DNA of 64,000 nucleotides from Terriglobales bacterium (GTDB lineage Bacteria; Acidobacteriota; Terriglobia; Terriglobales; Acidobacteriaceae), in the NCBI GenBank assembly GCA_025462725.1, contig JAOAPE010000011.1, forward strand, positions 124,001 through 188,000, written 5' to 3'. Shown piece by piece: positions 1 through 8,731 of this stretch. The notes below the pieces were generated by a model. That model ran no database searches. It saw nothing but the letters and a program-made list of their open reading frames with translations, and was not told the origin of the DNA. Both the position numbers and the translations under genes were made by a program. Position 1 is the stretch's first letter. Every line of letters begins with the position of its first letter.

Positions 1-275
1 TGTATCTTGGAAAGCCTGTTGTATTCACTGATGACGAGGGCGGAACGGATTACATAACCGATGGCGAAAGCGGAGTACTGGTCCACTATCGCGATGTTTT
101 GCAATTGCGAGAAGCTATATGGAAACTTTGGGAGCAGCCCGAAATGGCCCGTGCAATTGGGAATCGCGCGCGAGAAGTTGCACTTCCTTTATCTACTCAG
201 AACTCCAACGATTTGATCTGGAACCACTGCATCGAAAAAATCCGTGCAGCAAATCTCACAAAACGCTCCAGTTAA
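1..275 (+). CDS. Glycosyltransferase, GT4-like, C-terminal fragment (cut by window start)
   Basis: The reading frame enters at base 3 and runs about 90 codons to a TAA at 273-275, so only the C-terminus is visible. It closely resembles residues ~296-380 of the glycosyltransferase at 4389-5576: GKPVVFTDDEGG here against GKPVIFTDEEGG there, the DYI[TS]D stretch, and the LPL[ST]TQ[SN]..ND..W ending. The D-E-G-G segment sits where GT-B enzymes hold the nucleotide-sugar phosphates. The likely role is sugar transfer during envelope or exopolysaccharide assembly, inferred from family resemblance and from the flippase 27 bp downstream. Donor and acceptor cannot be deduced, and the N-terminal acceptor domain lies outside the window. 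Confidence 0.75.
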   Translation, partial: YLGKPVVFTDDEGGTDYITDGESGVLVHYRDVLQLREAIWKLWEQPEMARAIGNRAREVALPLSTQNSNDLIWNHCIEKIRAANLTKRSS

Positions 276-302
276 TTTGTTCCTAAGACCCTGGGATATT
301 GA

Positions 303-1889
303 ATGCCACCTGTAGAAACCAGCGGAGTAGCTCCCGCGAAAACTGATGTTATCGGCGCGAACTCGTTGACGCGGGCGAAATCGCGCATATTGGTTAATGT
401 CTCTTCCAATTGGGCAGGATTCATAGCCAATGGCGTTTTGGCTTTTGTCATCACGCCGCTTCTCGTGCATGGGTTAGGAGCCATCGGATACGGTATCTGG
501 TCGCTTATCGGGCAAGTAACCGGGTATATGGGACTGCTGGACTTTGGAATCCAGATCGCCATAAGCCGATACATAGCGCATCATCACGCTTTGGGCGAGA
601 AGAAGGAAATCAGCCAAGTGGTCTCCAGCACCATGGCTTTCTTCGCTGTACCCACGGCGATTATTTCCGCAGTGGGTTTGGCGTTGGCCATACTCTTTCC
701 GCGGCTTTTTACTATTCCGCCGGAGATGGTTTCTGATGTCCGGATTAGCATCATCCTGGTGACCGCATCCGTCGTAGTCACATTCTTGCGCGCATTGTTT
801 GGATCGTGCTTGGCCGCGATATCCAGGTATGACCTTCTTAGTGTCCGAAACATCTCTTGGGCTGCGTTGAGGGCATTGCTACTTTGGATATTCATCTCAC
901 GCGGTTACGGGTTAGTTGCGGTGGCTGTTATCAACTTGGTCGTCCAGGCAGTGAACGCCTGGATCGGCTACTACTTGGTGAAGACGCAGATGCCGTGGCT
1001 TGAGATTGGGCCAAAACTGATTGACCGCGGCGTCCTAAAAAAGGTTCTTCACTTCACCTATTATGCGTTTCTGCTTTCGATAGCTAAGCGAATGAAGCTG
1101 TGGACTGATGGCTTAGTCATCGGTTTTGTTCTCGGACCGATTGCCGTTACTTACTACATGATCGGAAGCTTAATCGCCGACCAACTTCGGACTGCGATGG
1201 AATCTGTGGCGTCGTTGTATGCTCCACTCGCGGCACAGATGAACGCGTTAAATCAACGGGATTCAATGCGGAACCTATTTTTGTCCGGATCAAGAGTGGG
1301 TTACATGATGGTTCTGGCCGGGGCAATCGGAGTGGCTATCTTGAGGGAGCCGTTCTTGAGGCTCTGGATGGGACAGGATTTTGCACGGGAGTCCGCGCAA
1401 ATAATGGTGCTCTTGACGTTTGCCGTGGTGATCAACGCGTTGTCACTGACTTGCGGACAGATCCTATATGGCATGAGCAAGCACAAAGTGAATGCATGGC
1501 TCTCGGTGGCTGAGGCTGGCTCAAACCTGGTGCTTAGCATTGTGCTTATACATCGGATGGGTGCCGTAGGAGTCGCTTGGGGCACGGTGATTCCCGCGAT
1601 CATCTTTCAAGCGATAGCTTTGCCGATATACACGATGAAGCTGCTCGATGTGTCCCCCGTCACCTACTACTGGAACGTAATTCTGCGCCCTACGCTGGCG
1701 TCTGTTCCCTACGGGATATTGCTATGGGTGTTCGTCAGACAAGGACTAGTTCAAGGCTGGCTCTCAATGACGCTCGTAGTGCTCCTGGGATTGCTTGTGT
1801 TTGCTGCCATGGCCTGGACGATCTCACTGGAGCCGCAAGAGCGGCAATTCGCGATGAAGATGTTGAGACCTGCAAAGACCTCAGCGTAG
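303..1889 (+). CDS. Wzx-like polysaccharide flippase / lipopolysaccharide biosynthesis membrane protein
   Basis: A 528-residue, strongly hydrophobic protein with about twelve to fourteen predicted membrane segments starting near residue 35. This is the usual size and layout of the Polysacc_synt/MATE-like flippase superfamily, which moves undecaprenyl-linked oligosaccharides across the inner membrane. An early G-[IV]-W-S-L-[IV]-G-Q-V-T-G-Y-M-G-L-L-D-F-G stretch and a following A-I-S-R-Y segment resemble the first helices of such proteins. The gene starts 27 bp after a glycosyltransferase and may be co-transcribed with it. It converges on the response regulator at 1906 with a 16-bp gap. The transported substrate is unknown. 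ATG start; the ribosome binding site is weak. Confidence 0.8.
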   Translation: MPPVETSGVAPAKTDVIGANSLTRAKSRILVNVSSNWAGFIANGVLAFVITPLLVHGLGAIGYGIWSLIGQVTGYMGLLDFGIQIAISRYIAHHHALGEKKEISQVVSSTMAFFAVPTAIISAVGLALAILFPRLFTIPPEMVSDVRISIILVTASVVVTFLRALFGSCLAAISRYDLLSVRNISWAALRALLLWIFISRGYGLVAVAVINLVVQAVNAWIGYYLVKTQMPWLEIGPKLIDRGVLKKVLHFTYYAFLLSIAKRMKLWTDGLVIGFVLGPIAVTYYMIGSLIADQLRTAMESVASLYAPLAAQMNALNQRDSMRNLFLSGSRVGYMMVLAGAIGVAILREPFLRLWMGQDFARESAQIMVLLTFAVVINALSLTCGQILYGMSKHKVNAWLSVAEAGSNLVLSIVLIHRMGAVGVAWGTVIPAIIFQAIALPIYTMKLLDVSPVTYYWNVILRPTLASVPYGILLWVFVRQGLVQGWLSMTLVVLLGLLVFAAMAWTISLEPQERQFAMKMLRPAKTSA

Positions 1890-1905
1890 GACTTCACAAT
1901 CGCAA

Positions 1906-2562
1906 TCATTTATGCAATTCATGGTGAACGGCGAAGAGCGCAAGTTCGAGACGGCTAGATGTGCCTACCTTATCGAAGATGTTGCTCAGGTGATGTTTGA
2001 CTGTATCGGATGTTATGGAGAATTTCGCTGCGATATCCCGATTCGTACACCCATCAGCAATAGCTTTCACGATCTCGAGTTCTCTAGGTGTAAGTGAGAA
2101 CTTTTTCTGCTTACTCGACAACGTAACGGCGTCCATCGTTTCAAAATAGCTGTCGAGGCTCTTCAAAGGTTCCGTTCCTATCCAGTAGAAGCCGTCCACG
2201 ACAGCGCGAACAGCCTCCAGCAACACCTGAGTTGCAGATTCCTTCCTCACGATTCCTTTAGCGCCGGCCTTCAACGCGGCAGTAAGCTGAGAAGGTTCAA
2301 TCTCAGCGGTCAGGACGAGGATACTTTTTTCGTAATTTGCCCCGGACAACTTCTTCAACGCCTCTAAGCCTGACATCCGTGGCATTGCCATATCGAGGAG
2401 CAGCACGTCGGGCTTGTGGCGCAACGATTGCGCGACAGCTTCCTCGCCATCCCCAGCTTCGGCTATCACCCGAATCCGACGATCCATTTCCAGCAGCCGT
2501 CGCAGACCGTCGCGAAAGATGACATGGTCGTCGGCAATCACCGCGGTAAGCGATTTAGGCAT
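1906..2562 (-). CDS. NarL/FixJ-family response regulator
   Basis: A 218-residue two-domain regulator. The N-terminal receiver (residues ~5-120) has the acidic pair D11-D12, the phospho-acceptor D57 in LLLDMAMP, and a conserved Lys in the K-A-G-A-K-G region. The C-terminal LuxR-type helix-turn-helix (~150-215) contains LTPRELEIVKAIADG and TVKHHLSNIFDKVG. The chosen ATG at 2562 overlaps the stop of the upstream kinase by 8 bp, which indicates translational coupling. A longer upstream start is possible but would add about 32 residues that do not look like a receiver. It presumably activates or represses genes when phosphorylated by the adjacent kinase; the target genes are not visible. Confidence 0.92.
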   Translation of the reverse strand: MPKSLTAVIADDHVIFRDGLRRLLEMDRRIRVIAEAGDGEEAVAQSLRHKPDVLLLDMAMPRMSGLEALKKLSGANYEKSILVLTAEIEPSQLTAALKAGAKGIVRKESATQVLLEAVRAVVDGFYWIGTEPLKSLDSYFETMDAVTLSSKQKKFSLTPRELEIVKAIADGCTNRDIAAKFSITSDTVKHHLSNIFDKVGTSSRLELALFAVHHELHK

Positions 2563-4264
2563 GTTCGGCCTTGGCCGTGTGAGGCACCTTGATCTCCAAC
2601 CTTGCACCGCGTCCCGGTTCTGAGATGACCATAAGCTCGCCGCCAAGACTACGCACACGTTCCTCTATCACCGAGGGTCCGGAATGCGTGCTAGCCAATT
2701 CCGCGCCTGTCCTGCTTCCTTTAAATGCGAAACCGCGGCCATTGTCATCGATGACGATTTTGCAGTACCCGTTCTCAATGCCAATGTTGATCAGCACGTG
2801 TTCAGCTCCACTATGCTTCCTGACGTTGACAAGTGCCTCTTGCAGTATGCGCGCGATCTCTCCGCCGATCTGGGGCGAAACTTCTATCTCTTCTACTTCG
2901 CTGATCAATCTTGCAGTAATGCCGGTCTCTCGACGAAAGCGCTCAACGTGCCTGGCAATGAAATCTAAGAGTTCCTTCTGCTCGATTTCAGGTGGGCTCA
3001 GTTGCTGCATTAATTCCCGAATGTTCAGCACTTCTGTTCTCAACTGCTGTTGGATGCGAAGCAGGTCAACAGTGGCCTTTCTCGACAGTCCCTCGGAGTG
3101 TAGCGTGACCTCAAGTTGCATCTCGGTTGCTATCAAGGACTGAATGACGCCATCGTGCAACTCACGGGCGATGCGCGAGCGCTCAATCGCCCCGATCCGC
3201 GACTCCAGGGTTCGGAGAAGGTATGCATTATGCAGCAATGGCGATATTTCCCTGATAATCCGGTCAATGAAGCGAAGAGAATTGTCGCGGTATCGGCCCA
3301 GATCAGCATCAACGAGTAAGAGAGCTGTTTTTGCAGTGCCAGCCATTTGAACGACGTGGCCGATGAACGATTTTTCGCCCCTCGCAGCTCCGGGTCGCCG
3401 CTGTTCGACAGATTGAACATTGAATACGGTGGTATCGACTGATATCGCTTCGCGTCCATCCCACATCCACGTTTTGCCAGGCGGTATCTCAAAAGCCTGC
3501 TCCGCTTCGAAAGCATCGATCTCAAACGATTCCAACACTGTCTTGCTGCCGTGTTTGAAAGCGGTCCACCGATAGCTGCGCGCAGTAGTCTGCTCTTGAA
3601 AAATAAGATGGATCTCGACAGGATGGAAAAGCGAAAACAGTTCGTCCGCGAACGACTCGACGACTGATGCAAATCCGGTCGAAGATTCCATTCTTGCCAT
3701 GGTTGAAACAAGCCAGGAGAACTCTGCCCGCATTCGCTTCTCTTCTGCGGAAATGAATCCAATGAAATACCCAGTCAACAGGAATTGCCCGGAGCGGATC
3801 ACGAGACGGTTGAGGTCGTAATATCCGTTCAAGAAGCCGACCATGATCGCCGCTTCGGAAAATAAGCATGCGATCAGGACGAGTACTGTAGCAATCGTCT
3901 CGCGAAATCCCCATCGAAACGCTGCAGCGGTAATGCTGAAGCCGAAGTACATTACGAAGGGACTGTTTGGGCCGGAACTCAACAGCGAAAGGGCGATTGC
4001 TATCAAGATGTCCGTGACGTGGATTACTACCTGCCCTCTGGCGAACCAGGATCGGGGCACACGCGGCAACAGAATTATCAACAGTGCCGCATAAATGAAG
4101 TAACCATAAAGCCCCACATTGACCAATGTCCGGAAGCGTATCGGCTCTGTTGGGTCAAAGAAAATGGCCAGCAGTGACACTACGCACATTAGCACTCTCG
4201 CATACGCGAGCAGGCGTTCGAGCCGAAGAAGAAATAAGTGTTCCGCTGGTTGTGGTGGTTTCAA
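2555..4264 (-). CDS. NarX/DegS-type sensor histidine kinase with membrane-embedded N-terminus
   Basis: A 569-residue kinase. Residues ~15-170 form about five hydrophobic membrane segments with little periplasmic loop, so the sensor is probably membrane-embedded. Residues ~175-330 look like a GAF-type linker. A HisKA_3 dimerisation domain follows, with the phospho-acceptor His in IARELHDGVIQSL (around residue 365). A HATPase_c domain carries the N-box (EALVNVRKHS) and a DDNGRGF G-box. It would autophosphorylate and pass phosphate to the response regulator encoded immediately downstream, whose start overlaps this stop. The pair is transcribed divergently from the glycosyltransferase at 4389. 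The sensed signal is unknown; the genomic context suggests a link to surface polysaccharide genes. Confidence 0.9.
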   Translation of the reverse strand: MKPPQPAEHLFLLRLERLLAYARVLMCVVSLLAIFFDPTEPIRFRTLVNVGLYGYFIYAALLIILLPRVPRSWFARGQVVIHVTDILIAIALSLLSSGPNSPFVMYFGFSITAAAFRWGFRETIATVLVLIACLFSEAAIMVGFLNGYYDLNRLVIRSGQFLLTGYFIGFISAEEKRMRAEFSWLVSTMARMESSTGFASVVESFADELFSLFHPVEIHLIFQEQTTARSYRWTAFKHGSKTVLESFEIDAFEAEQAFEIPPGKTWMWDGREAISVDTTVFNVQSVEQRRPGAARGEKSFIGHVVQMAGTAKTALLLVDADLGRYRDNSLRFIDRIIREISPLLHNAYLLRTLESRIGAIERSRIARELHDGVIQSLIATEMQLEVTLHSEGLSRKATVDLLRIQQQLRTEVLNIRELMQQLSPPEIEQKELLDFIARHVERFRRETGITARLISEVEEIEVSPQIGGEIARILQEALVNVRKHSGAEHVLINIGIENGYCKIVIDDNGRGFAFKGSRTGAELASTHSGPSVIEERVRSLGGELMVISEPGRGARLEIKVPHTAKAEHA

Positions 4265-4388
4265 TATCAGCTCCGTTAGGCTGCGCCATTATCGGATGTT
4301 TGCTTTCAGTAAGCAATTAAGAGTTGCCGCTCGCTTGCAGGTCTATACCACCTTCGTGCCATTGTTGCCTGCGGACTCGTAAACGAGA
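4265..4388. promoter_or_regulatory. Divergent intergenic region, kinase / glycosyltransferase
   Basis: The 124 bp between the two divergent starts must contain promoters for both directions. No convincing -35/-10 pair or dyad operator could be picked out by eye. Confidence 0.4.
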
Positions 4389-5576
4389 ATGGACTCACCA
4401 GAGCAAGGCTTACCTGGAAGAGGGAAAACATACTTGAGATTAGCGAGTCCAATGACGTTTACAGCAGGGCTAGAAACGAAATCAGTTTCTGAAAGCCATA
4501 TAGCCTCCCCTGACCCTGCCGCCTTACGTCACGACAATTCGGTGCGCATCCTTAGTAGCCAGCGCGTTGCGTTGGATCCCAAATACGCTGCAAATACAGA
4601 CATCTTCCCGGATACTCCGGTGGCCTGGTGGGAGAAGGTGTTTAACGCTGTGGGTATGGCCGAAACTGCCCGCAGAAGCAAGCAAGTACGAAGAAGCATT
4701 GCTTTGTTCCGGGCATCCAGTTCATATTCTGCGGTGGTCACGGTGGGCGACCTGGAAGGACTCGCTTTCGGGATGTGGCGCACCATTTTTCGGCGCCCCT
4801 ATCCCGTAAACATCATGCATGACTGTCTGTGGTATGGCGGGAGTTGGTTGAAAAGGGCCTGGGTAAGGTATTGCCTGCGATCTGTGGATACTTGCATTGT
4901 GTGGTCTTCAGTGGAACGCGTCAGATACGCTGCTGCATACAAGGTCCCGGAGAACAAGTTCGCTTTTGTTCCGCACCACCACACGATGAAGAACTACTCA
5001 GTCGACGTCTCTGAAGGTGACTATGTCTTCGCCGGAGGAAATGCTGACCGTGACTACAGGATATTCGCGGACGCCGTCAGAGGACTCGATATTCCGTGCG
5101 TAATCGCGACGAATCGGCCCGAAAATCTGCAAGGTTTCACCTTGCCCGCAACAGTCAAAGCCGTCAGTGTCAGCCCGACAGAGTTCCGCCAATTAATGGC
5201 AGGAGCGCGCATCGTCGTGATCCCAATGCGCACTGGATTTCTCCATGCAGGTGGACAACAGAGCGTTCTGAATGCGATGTCCATGGGCAAGCCCGTTATA
5301 TTCACAGATGAAGAGGGCGGCGTCGATTACATCTCTGACTGGCGAACAGGAGTACTGGTTCCGTATAGAAGCGTTGGGAAATTACGTTCGGCGATCAAGA
5401 CTTTATGGCAGGATCCAGTCATGTCCCGCTTGATCGGTGACTGTGCAAGAAATTTCGCTGTTCCGCTTACCACCCAGAGCTGCAATGACGCGATTTGGAA
5501 GCTATGTATTGACAAGATTCCTCCTCAGACGATCGCGGTCGAAAAGCTGGCTCGCGTCTACTCCCAAGGGCTCTAA
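4389..5576 (+). CDS. GT4-like glycosyltransferase
   Basis: A 395-residue cytoplasmic protein without clear membrane segments. The C-terminal half has the GT-B nucleotide-sugar binding layout: a DYVFAGGNADRDY segment (~residues 212-224) opening the second Rossmann fold, and MSMGKPVIFTDEEGG near residue 296. A sister copy is cut off at the left window edge, and a more distant relative lies at 11629-12618 with the matching NYVFAGG start. The N-terminal ~60 residues are poorly conserved and a later start is possible; the ATG at 4389 is preceded only by a weak GAGA. It is likely to transfer a sugar in surface glycan synthesis; donor and acceptor are unknown. It lies upstream of the secreted beta-helix protein gene. 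Confidence 0.75.
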   Translation: MDSPEQGLPGRGKTYLRLASPMTFTAGLETKSVSESHIASPDPAALRHDNSVRILSSQRVALDPKYAANTDIFPDTPVAWWEKVFNAVGMAETARRSKQVRRSIALFRASSSYSAVVTVGDLEGLAFGMWRTIFRRPYPVNIMHDCLWYGGSWLKRAWVRYCLRSVDTCIVWSSVERVRYAAAYKVPENKFAFVPHHHTMKNYSVDVSEGDYVFAGGNADRDYRIFADAVRGLDIPCVIATNRPENLQGFTLPATVKAVSVSPTEFRQLMAGARIVVIPMRTGFLHAGGQQSVLNAMSMGKPVIFTDEEGGVDYISDWRTGVLVPYRSVGKLRSAIKTLWQDPVMSRLIGDCARNFAVPLTTQSCNDAIWKLCIDKIPPQTIAVEKLARVYSQGL

Positions 5577-5848
5577 GAAGCCCGATTTCTGCGCGAAAAC
5601 GCCGCAAAAAGTGAGCGAGCCATTCTAGGATTTTCTGCCGTAACCCTTTGAATACGTGTACCTTCGTGCGCCGTTTCTTGTTGAAGTCACAACAGGAACT
5701 CTGGTAGCATCCGGCTACTGCGAATTGCAACCTTTTTATGCTGTTTGGCCGTGACCGTCTCTAGCGACAAATGACCAGGGACTCACAGTCGAGCATGTGT
5801 TAAGAACGATTCGGCTTACCCCGACAGCCGCACATGAGGTGGTTTTAT
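5577..5848. other. Intergenic region before beta-helix lipoprotein gene
   Basis: About 270 bp without a plausible gene. The only element I can support is the ribosome binding site GAGGTGG at ~5837-5843, which decides the start of the next gene in favour of 5849. Confidence 0.4.
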
Positions 5849-8467
5849 ATGTACAGGTTCTTACTTGCTATCTTTCTAGTTGTCGGTGCGTGTTTGGTTC
5901 CGGGGTGTGGAGGCGGAGGAGGCGGGACCGCTCCCACCAAGAGTTTCATCCCCCCAGTTACGCTGACGATAGCTTCCGTTTCACCTACTTCAGGCCCCCA
6001 AGCAGGCGGCACTAGTATCACTATTACGGGAACTGCGCTGCCCTCGAATGCGACAGTCACTTTCGGCGGTACGGCTGCCACTAGCATTGTAGTGGCCCCG
6101 GATGGATTGTCCGCCACAGTGGTAACACCTGGGCACACGCCGGCGGGAGCAGTGGACGTAGTCGTAACAGATCCCACCTCTAACACTACTGTGACGCTCA
6201 CGGGCGGTTTCACCTACAGCGCGGCACCACCTCCTGCGAATCCGCTTTCAATAACAACGGCAGTGGCTTTGCCGGACGCGACACTCGGAGTCGCTTACAG
6301 CCAAACTCTTGCTGCCACCGGCGGCAACGGTACCGCCAAGCAATGGTCTGTCACCACCGGTTCGCTTCCTACTGGCCTCATACTGCAGCCTACGACTGGC
6401 ATTATCTCAGGCGCGGCCACTCAATCCGGAACAGCGACTTTCACTGTTCAAGTGCAGGACACTTCAGGAAACGCAACGAAGCAATTCACGCTTAACGTCA
6501 CTAACGTGCTCCCCGGCGGACAAATCGCTCTTGTTGATTGCACAACGACGTTGACGCAAGCCGGCAAGATCTACCAACTCCAGAACGATATTTCAGCTAC
6601 AGGCACGTGCCTCTCGGTTCAGGCCGCAAACGTCACGATCGATCTGAATGGTCACACATTGACGTATGCCACAGCTCCGGCACCGGCGTCACCGGTTCCG
6701 ACACCGGCTGCAACGGCTGGGCCCACTCAGCATCGTCACGGGATATTGGGAATAGCCTGCTTCGATTTCGATTTGCAGGGAAACCCGTGTATCCCGAACG
6801 GAACGCCCACAAACGTATCGAATCTAACCATTGCCGGAAATCTGACGAACCCGGGAGTGAAAGGCAAGATAGTCCAAGGCGCCGGTGCCGGATTCTTCTC
6901 GCACGCAATACGCTTGGGCCAGAGTGGCAATATCAGCGGGCTGGTTGTGCACGATGTTGACATCACAATCTCTGCGCAAAATTCATTCGCTATCTACAGC
7001 AATTTCTCCACTGGCGGCGCAAGCATTTACAACAACGTTATTCACAACAACGTGACAACAATAACGAACCGCCAGAACTTTGACGGCATGTCCATAAAGC
7101 TCGATAACGAAATTGCGGCTACTGTCCCGAACTCGATCCATGACAATGTGATCATTGGTGGAGCACAGGGTGCAATCCGCGAGACGAATGCTGCCGGAAC
7201 AAAAATTTTCAACAATGACATCAGCATGAATGCCACGTACTCGAACGACTTCTGCATTGATGCTCCGGGTTCGAACATCGAGATTTACGGCAACAACTGT
7301 CACCCGACGCAAGGACGCGGCTTCCATCTCAACGGGAACAACTTGAACGTGCACGACAACATAGTTGATGTGATCGAGAAATCCACCAACCAGGAGTACG
7401 GCGCTGCCATTGCCTCGATCACCCGAACCTCCAATGTGGTTACCGTGGTGTTGGCTTCCCCTGTGGCCCAATCGATTGGCAATAACATCGTGATATCGGG
7501 GACAAGCGGCTTCGACGGCAGTTTCCAGGTCGCGTCTGCTCCTACTTCCACCACGTTTACATATAACGACGTAGGACCTGACGCTACCGCGAGCCCGGGT
7601 GCGGGCTCGAACGCGACTGGATGCCAGTTGAACGGAGTTTACGGCATCCAAGTAGAATCCGACTTATTCCCAAGCGGCAAGATTGACGTGTTCAACAACA
7701 CTGTTACCGCTAGAGCGGGTGAATGTACTGCGACTGCTTTGAAGATGACGAATATCAGCTCTACGTCCATCCTCAACATCCACGACAATACCTTTACTGC
7801 CAAACGCATAGGTTCGACTACGAAGAATGCGCAGGGCAGTTCGATGGAAATATTCAACGGCATAAACTCCACGCTGGATCACAATACGTTTGTGGTCGAT
7901 ACGAGCGCGATGCACGTCGACTTCCTCGGCGCCAGCAATCTGAACTACACAAATTCAACCTTCGCAAAGGGAAGTAATCCGGCCGCCAATTGGTTCCTTA
8001 CGGATTTTGGTAACACCTTTGGTGGCGGTGCTTCAACCAATAACGTCTTTCTGGATTCCATTTACCAGAATGGAGCGAGTGATTCCTTCTCATCCATAAC
8101 GAAGTCGACAGCTTCGGAAGAGTTCTTCATCAACTGGACTGTCATCTTGAAAGTGGTGGATAACTCACACGCTGGAATCGCTGTTCCGAATGCGAATGTC
8201 ACTATAAAAGACAGCACTGGCGCGACGGTCTTTACCGGAGCGACGGCGGCAAACGGCACGGTGAGCGCGGTATTGACGCAACGTCATGTGAAGAACAGCA
8301 CAACTCTTAACATTGTGCCGCCTGATCCGCTGACCCCGCACTCGATAACGATTGTGCCGCCTGCAGGCTGCACTCCGAACCCTGACACTTTCAGTCTGAC
8401 CGTTAATGCTGCCAATCTTCCTGCGCCGGGAACACCGATCGTGCATGGACTGGCAACCTGCCCTTAA
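5849..8467 (+). CDS. Secreted lipoprotein with IPT, putative Ig and parallel beta-helix domains
   Basis: An 872-residue exported protein. A signal peptide ends in the lipobox LVPGC with Cys20, followed by a poly-Gly linker. Residues ~35-125 resemble an IPT/TIG Ig-like domain (ISPTSGPQAGGTSITITG style). Residues ~130-215 resemble a He_PIG-type Ig domain (LPTGL.L...TG.ISG). From ~220 the chain reads as a right-handed parallel beta-helix with many N-N-x-[IV] turns. A short beta-domain (ISGTSGFDGSF..TTFTY) is inserted near ~540-590. A Cna-B/carboxypeptidase-regulatory-like domain ends it. I chose ATG 5849 over 5834 because GAGGTGG lies six bases upstream. It is strongly paralogous to the genes at 8732 and 12654. 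The likely role is a surface fibre, adhesin or glycan-binding protein; no catalytic residues were identified. Confidence 0.75.
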   Translation: MYRFLLAIFLVVGACLVPGCGGGGGGTAPTKSFIPPVTLTIASVSPTSGPQAGGTSITITGTALPSNATVTFGGTAATSIVVAPDGLSATVVTPGHTPAGAVDVVVTDPTSNTTVTLTGGFTYSAAPPPANPLSITTAVALPDATLGVAYSQTLAATGGNGTAKQWSVTTGSLPTGLILQPTTGIISGAATQSGTATFTVQVQDTSGNATKQFTLNVTNVLPGGQIALVDCTTTLTQAGKIYQLQNDISATGTCLSVQAANVTIDLNGHTLTYATAPAPASPVPTPAATAGPTQHRHGILGIACFDFDLQGNPCIPNGTPTNVSNLTIAGNLTNPGVKGKIVQGAGAGFFSHAIRLGQSGNISGLVVHDVDITISAQNSFAIYSNFSTGGASIYNNVIHNNVTTITNRQNFDGMSIKLDNEIAATVPNSIHDNVIIGGAQGAIRETNAAGTKIFNNDISMNATYSNDFCIDAPGSNIEIYGNNCHPTQGRGFHLNGNNLNVHDNIVDVIEKSTNQEYGAAIASITRTSNVVTVVLASPVAQSIGNNIVISGTSGFDGSFQVASAPTSTTFTYNDVGPDATASPGAGSNATGCQLNGVYGIQVESDLFPSGKIDVFNNTVTARAGECTATALKMTNISSTSILNIHDNTFTAKRIGSTTKNAQGSSMEIFNGINSTLDHNTFVVDTSAMHVDFLGASNLNYTNSTFAKGSNPAANWFLTDFGNTFGGGASTNNVFLDSIYQNGASDSFSSITKSTASEEFFINWTVILKVVDNSHAGIAVPNANVTIKDSTGATVFTGATAANGTVSAVLTQRHVKNSTTLNIVPPDPLTPHSITIVPPAGCTPNPDTFSLTVNAANLPAPGTPIVHGLATCP

Positions 8468-8489
8468 CTTAAATTGTAAAATTACCAAG

Positions 8490-8521
8490 TGCTGACCCCT
8501 AAAAAGGTCGGCATTTTTTTT
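8490..8521 (+). terminator. Rho-independent terminator
   Basis: The stem TGCTGACC / GGTCGGCA (one G-T pair) is followed directly by eight T residues, 23 bp after the stop of the preceding beta-helix gene. Confidence 0.88.
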
Positions 8522-8731
8522 GCCTGTATTGCTGCCGGACATCCATTACCATCCAAATTCTCGATTCTGCTACATCCCGCCTCAAAGCATTCCCGCTGGA
8601 ATGCGTAAGCTCTTGAGCGCACCGCACTTCTAGCCGTGCGTTCTTCCCATAAATTGCAACCAAATTGCATTCACGCTCTTACGGGTGTCGGCGTGTTTCC
8701 GCTTTCCCGCCGATATTTTTGGGAGCAAGTT

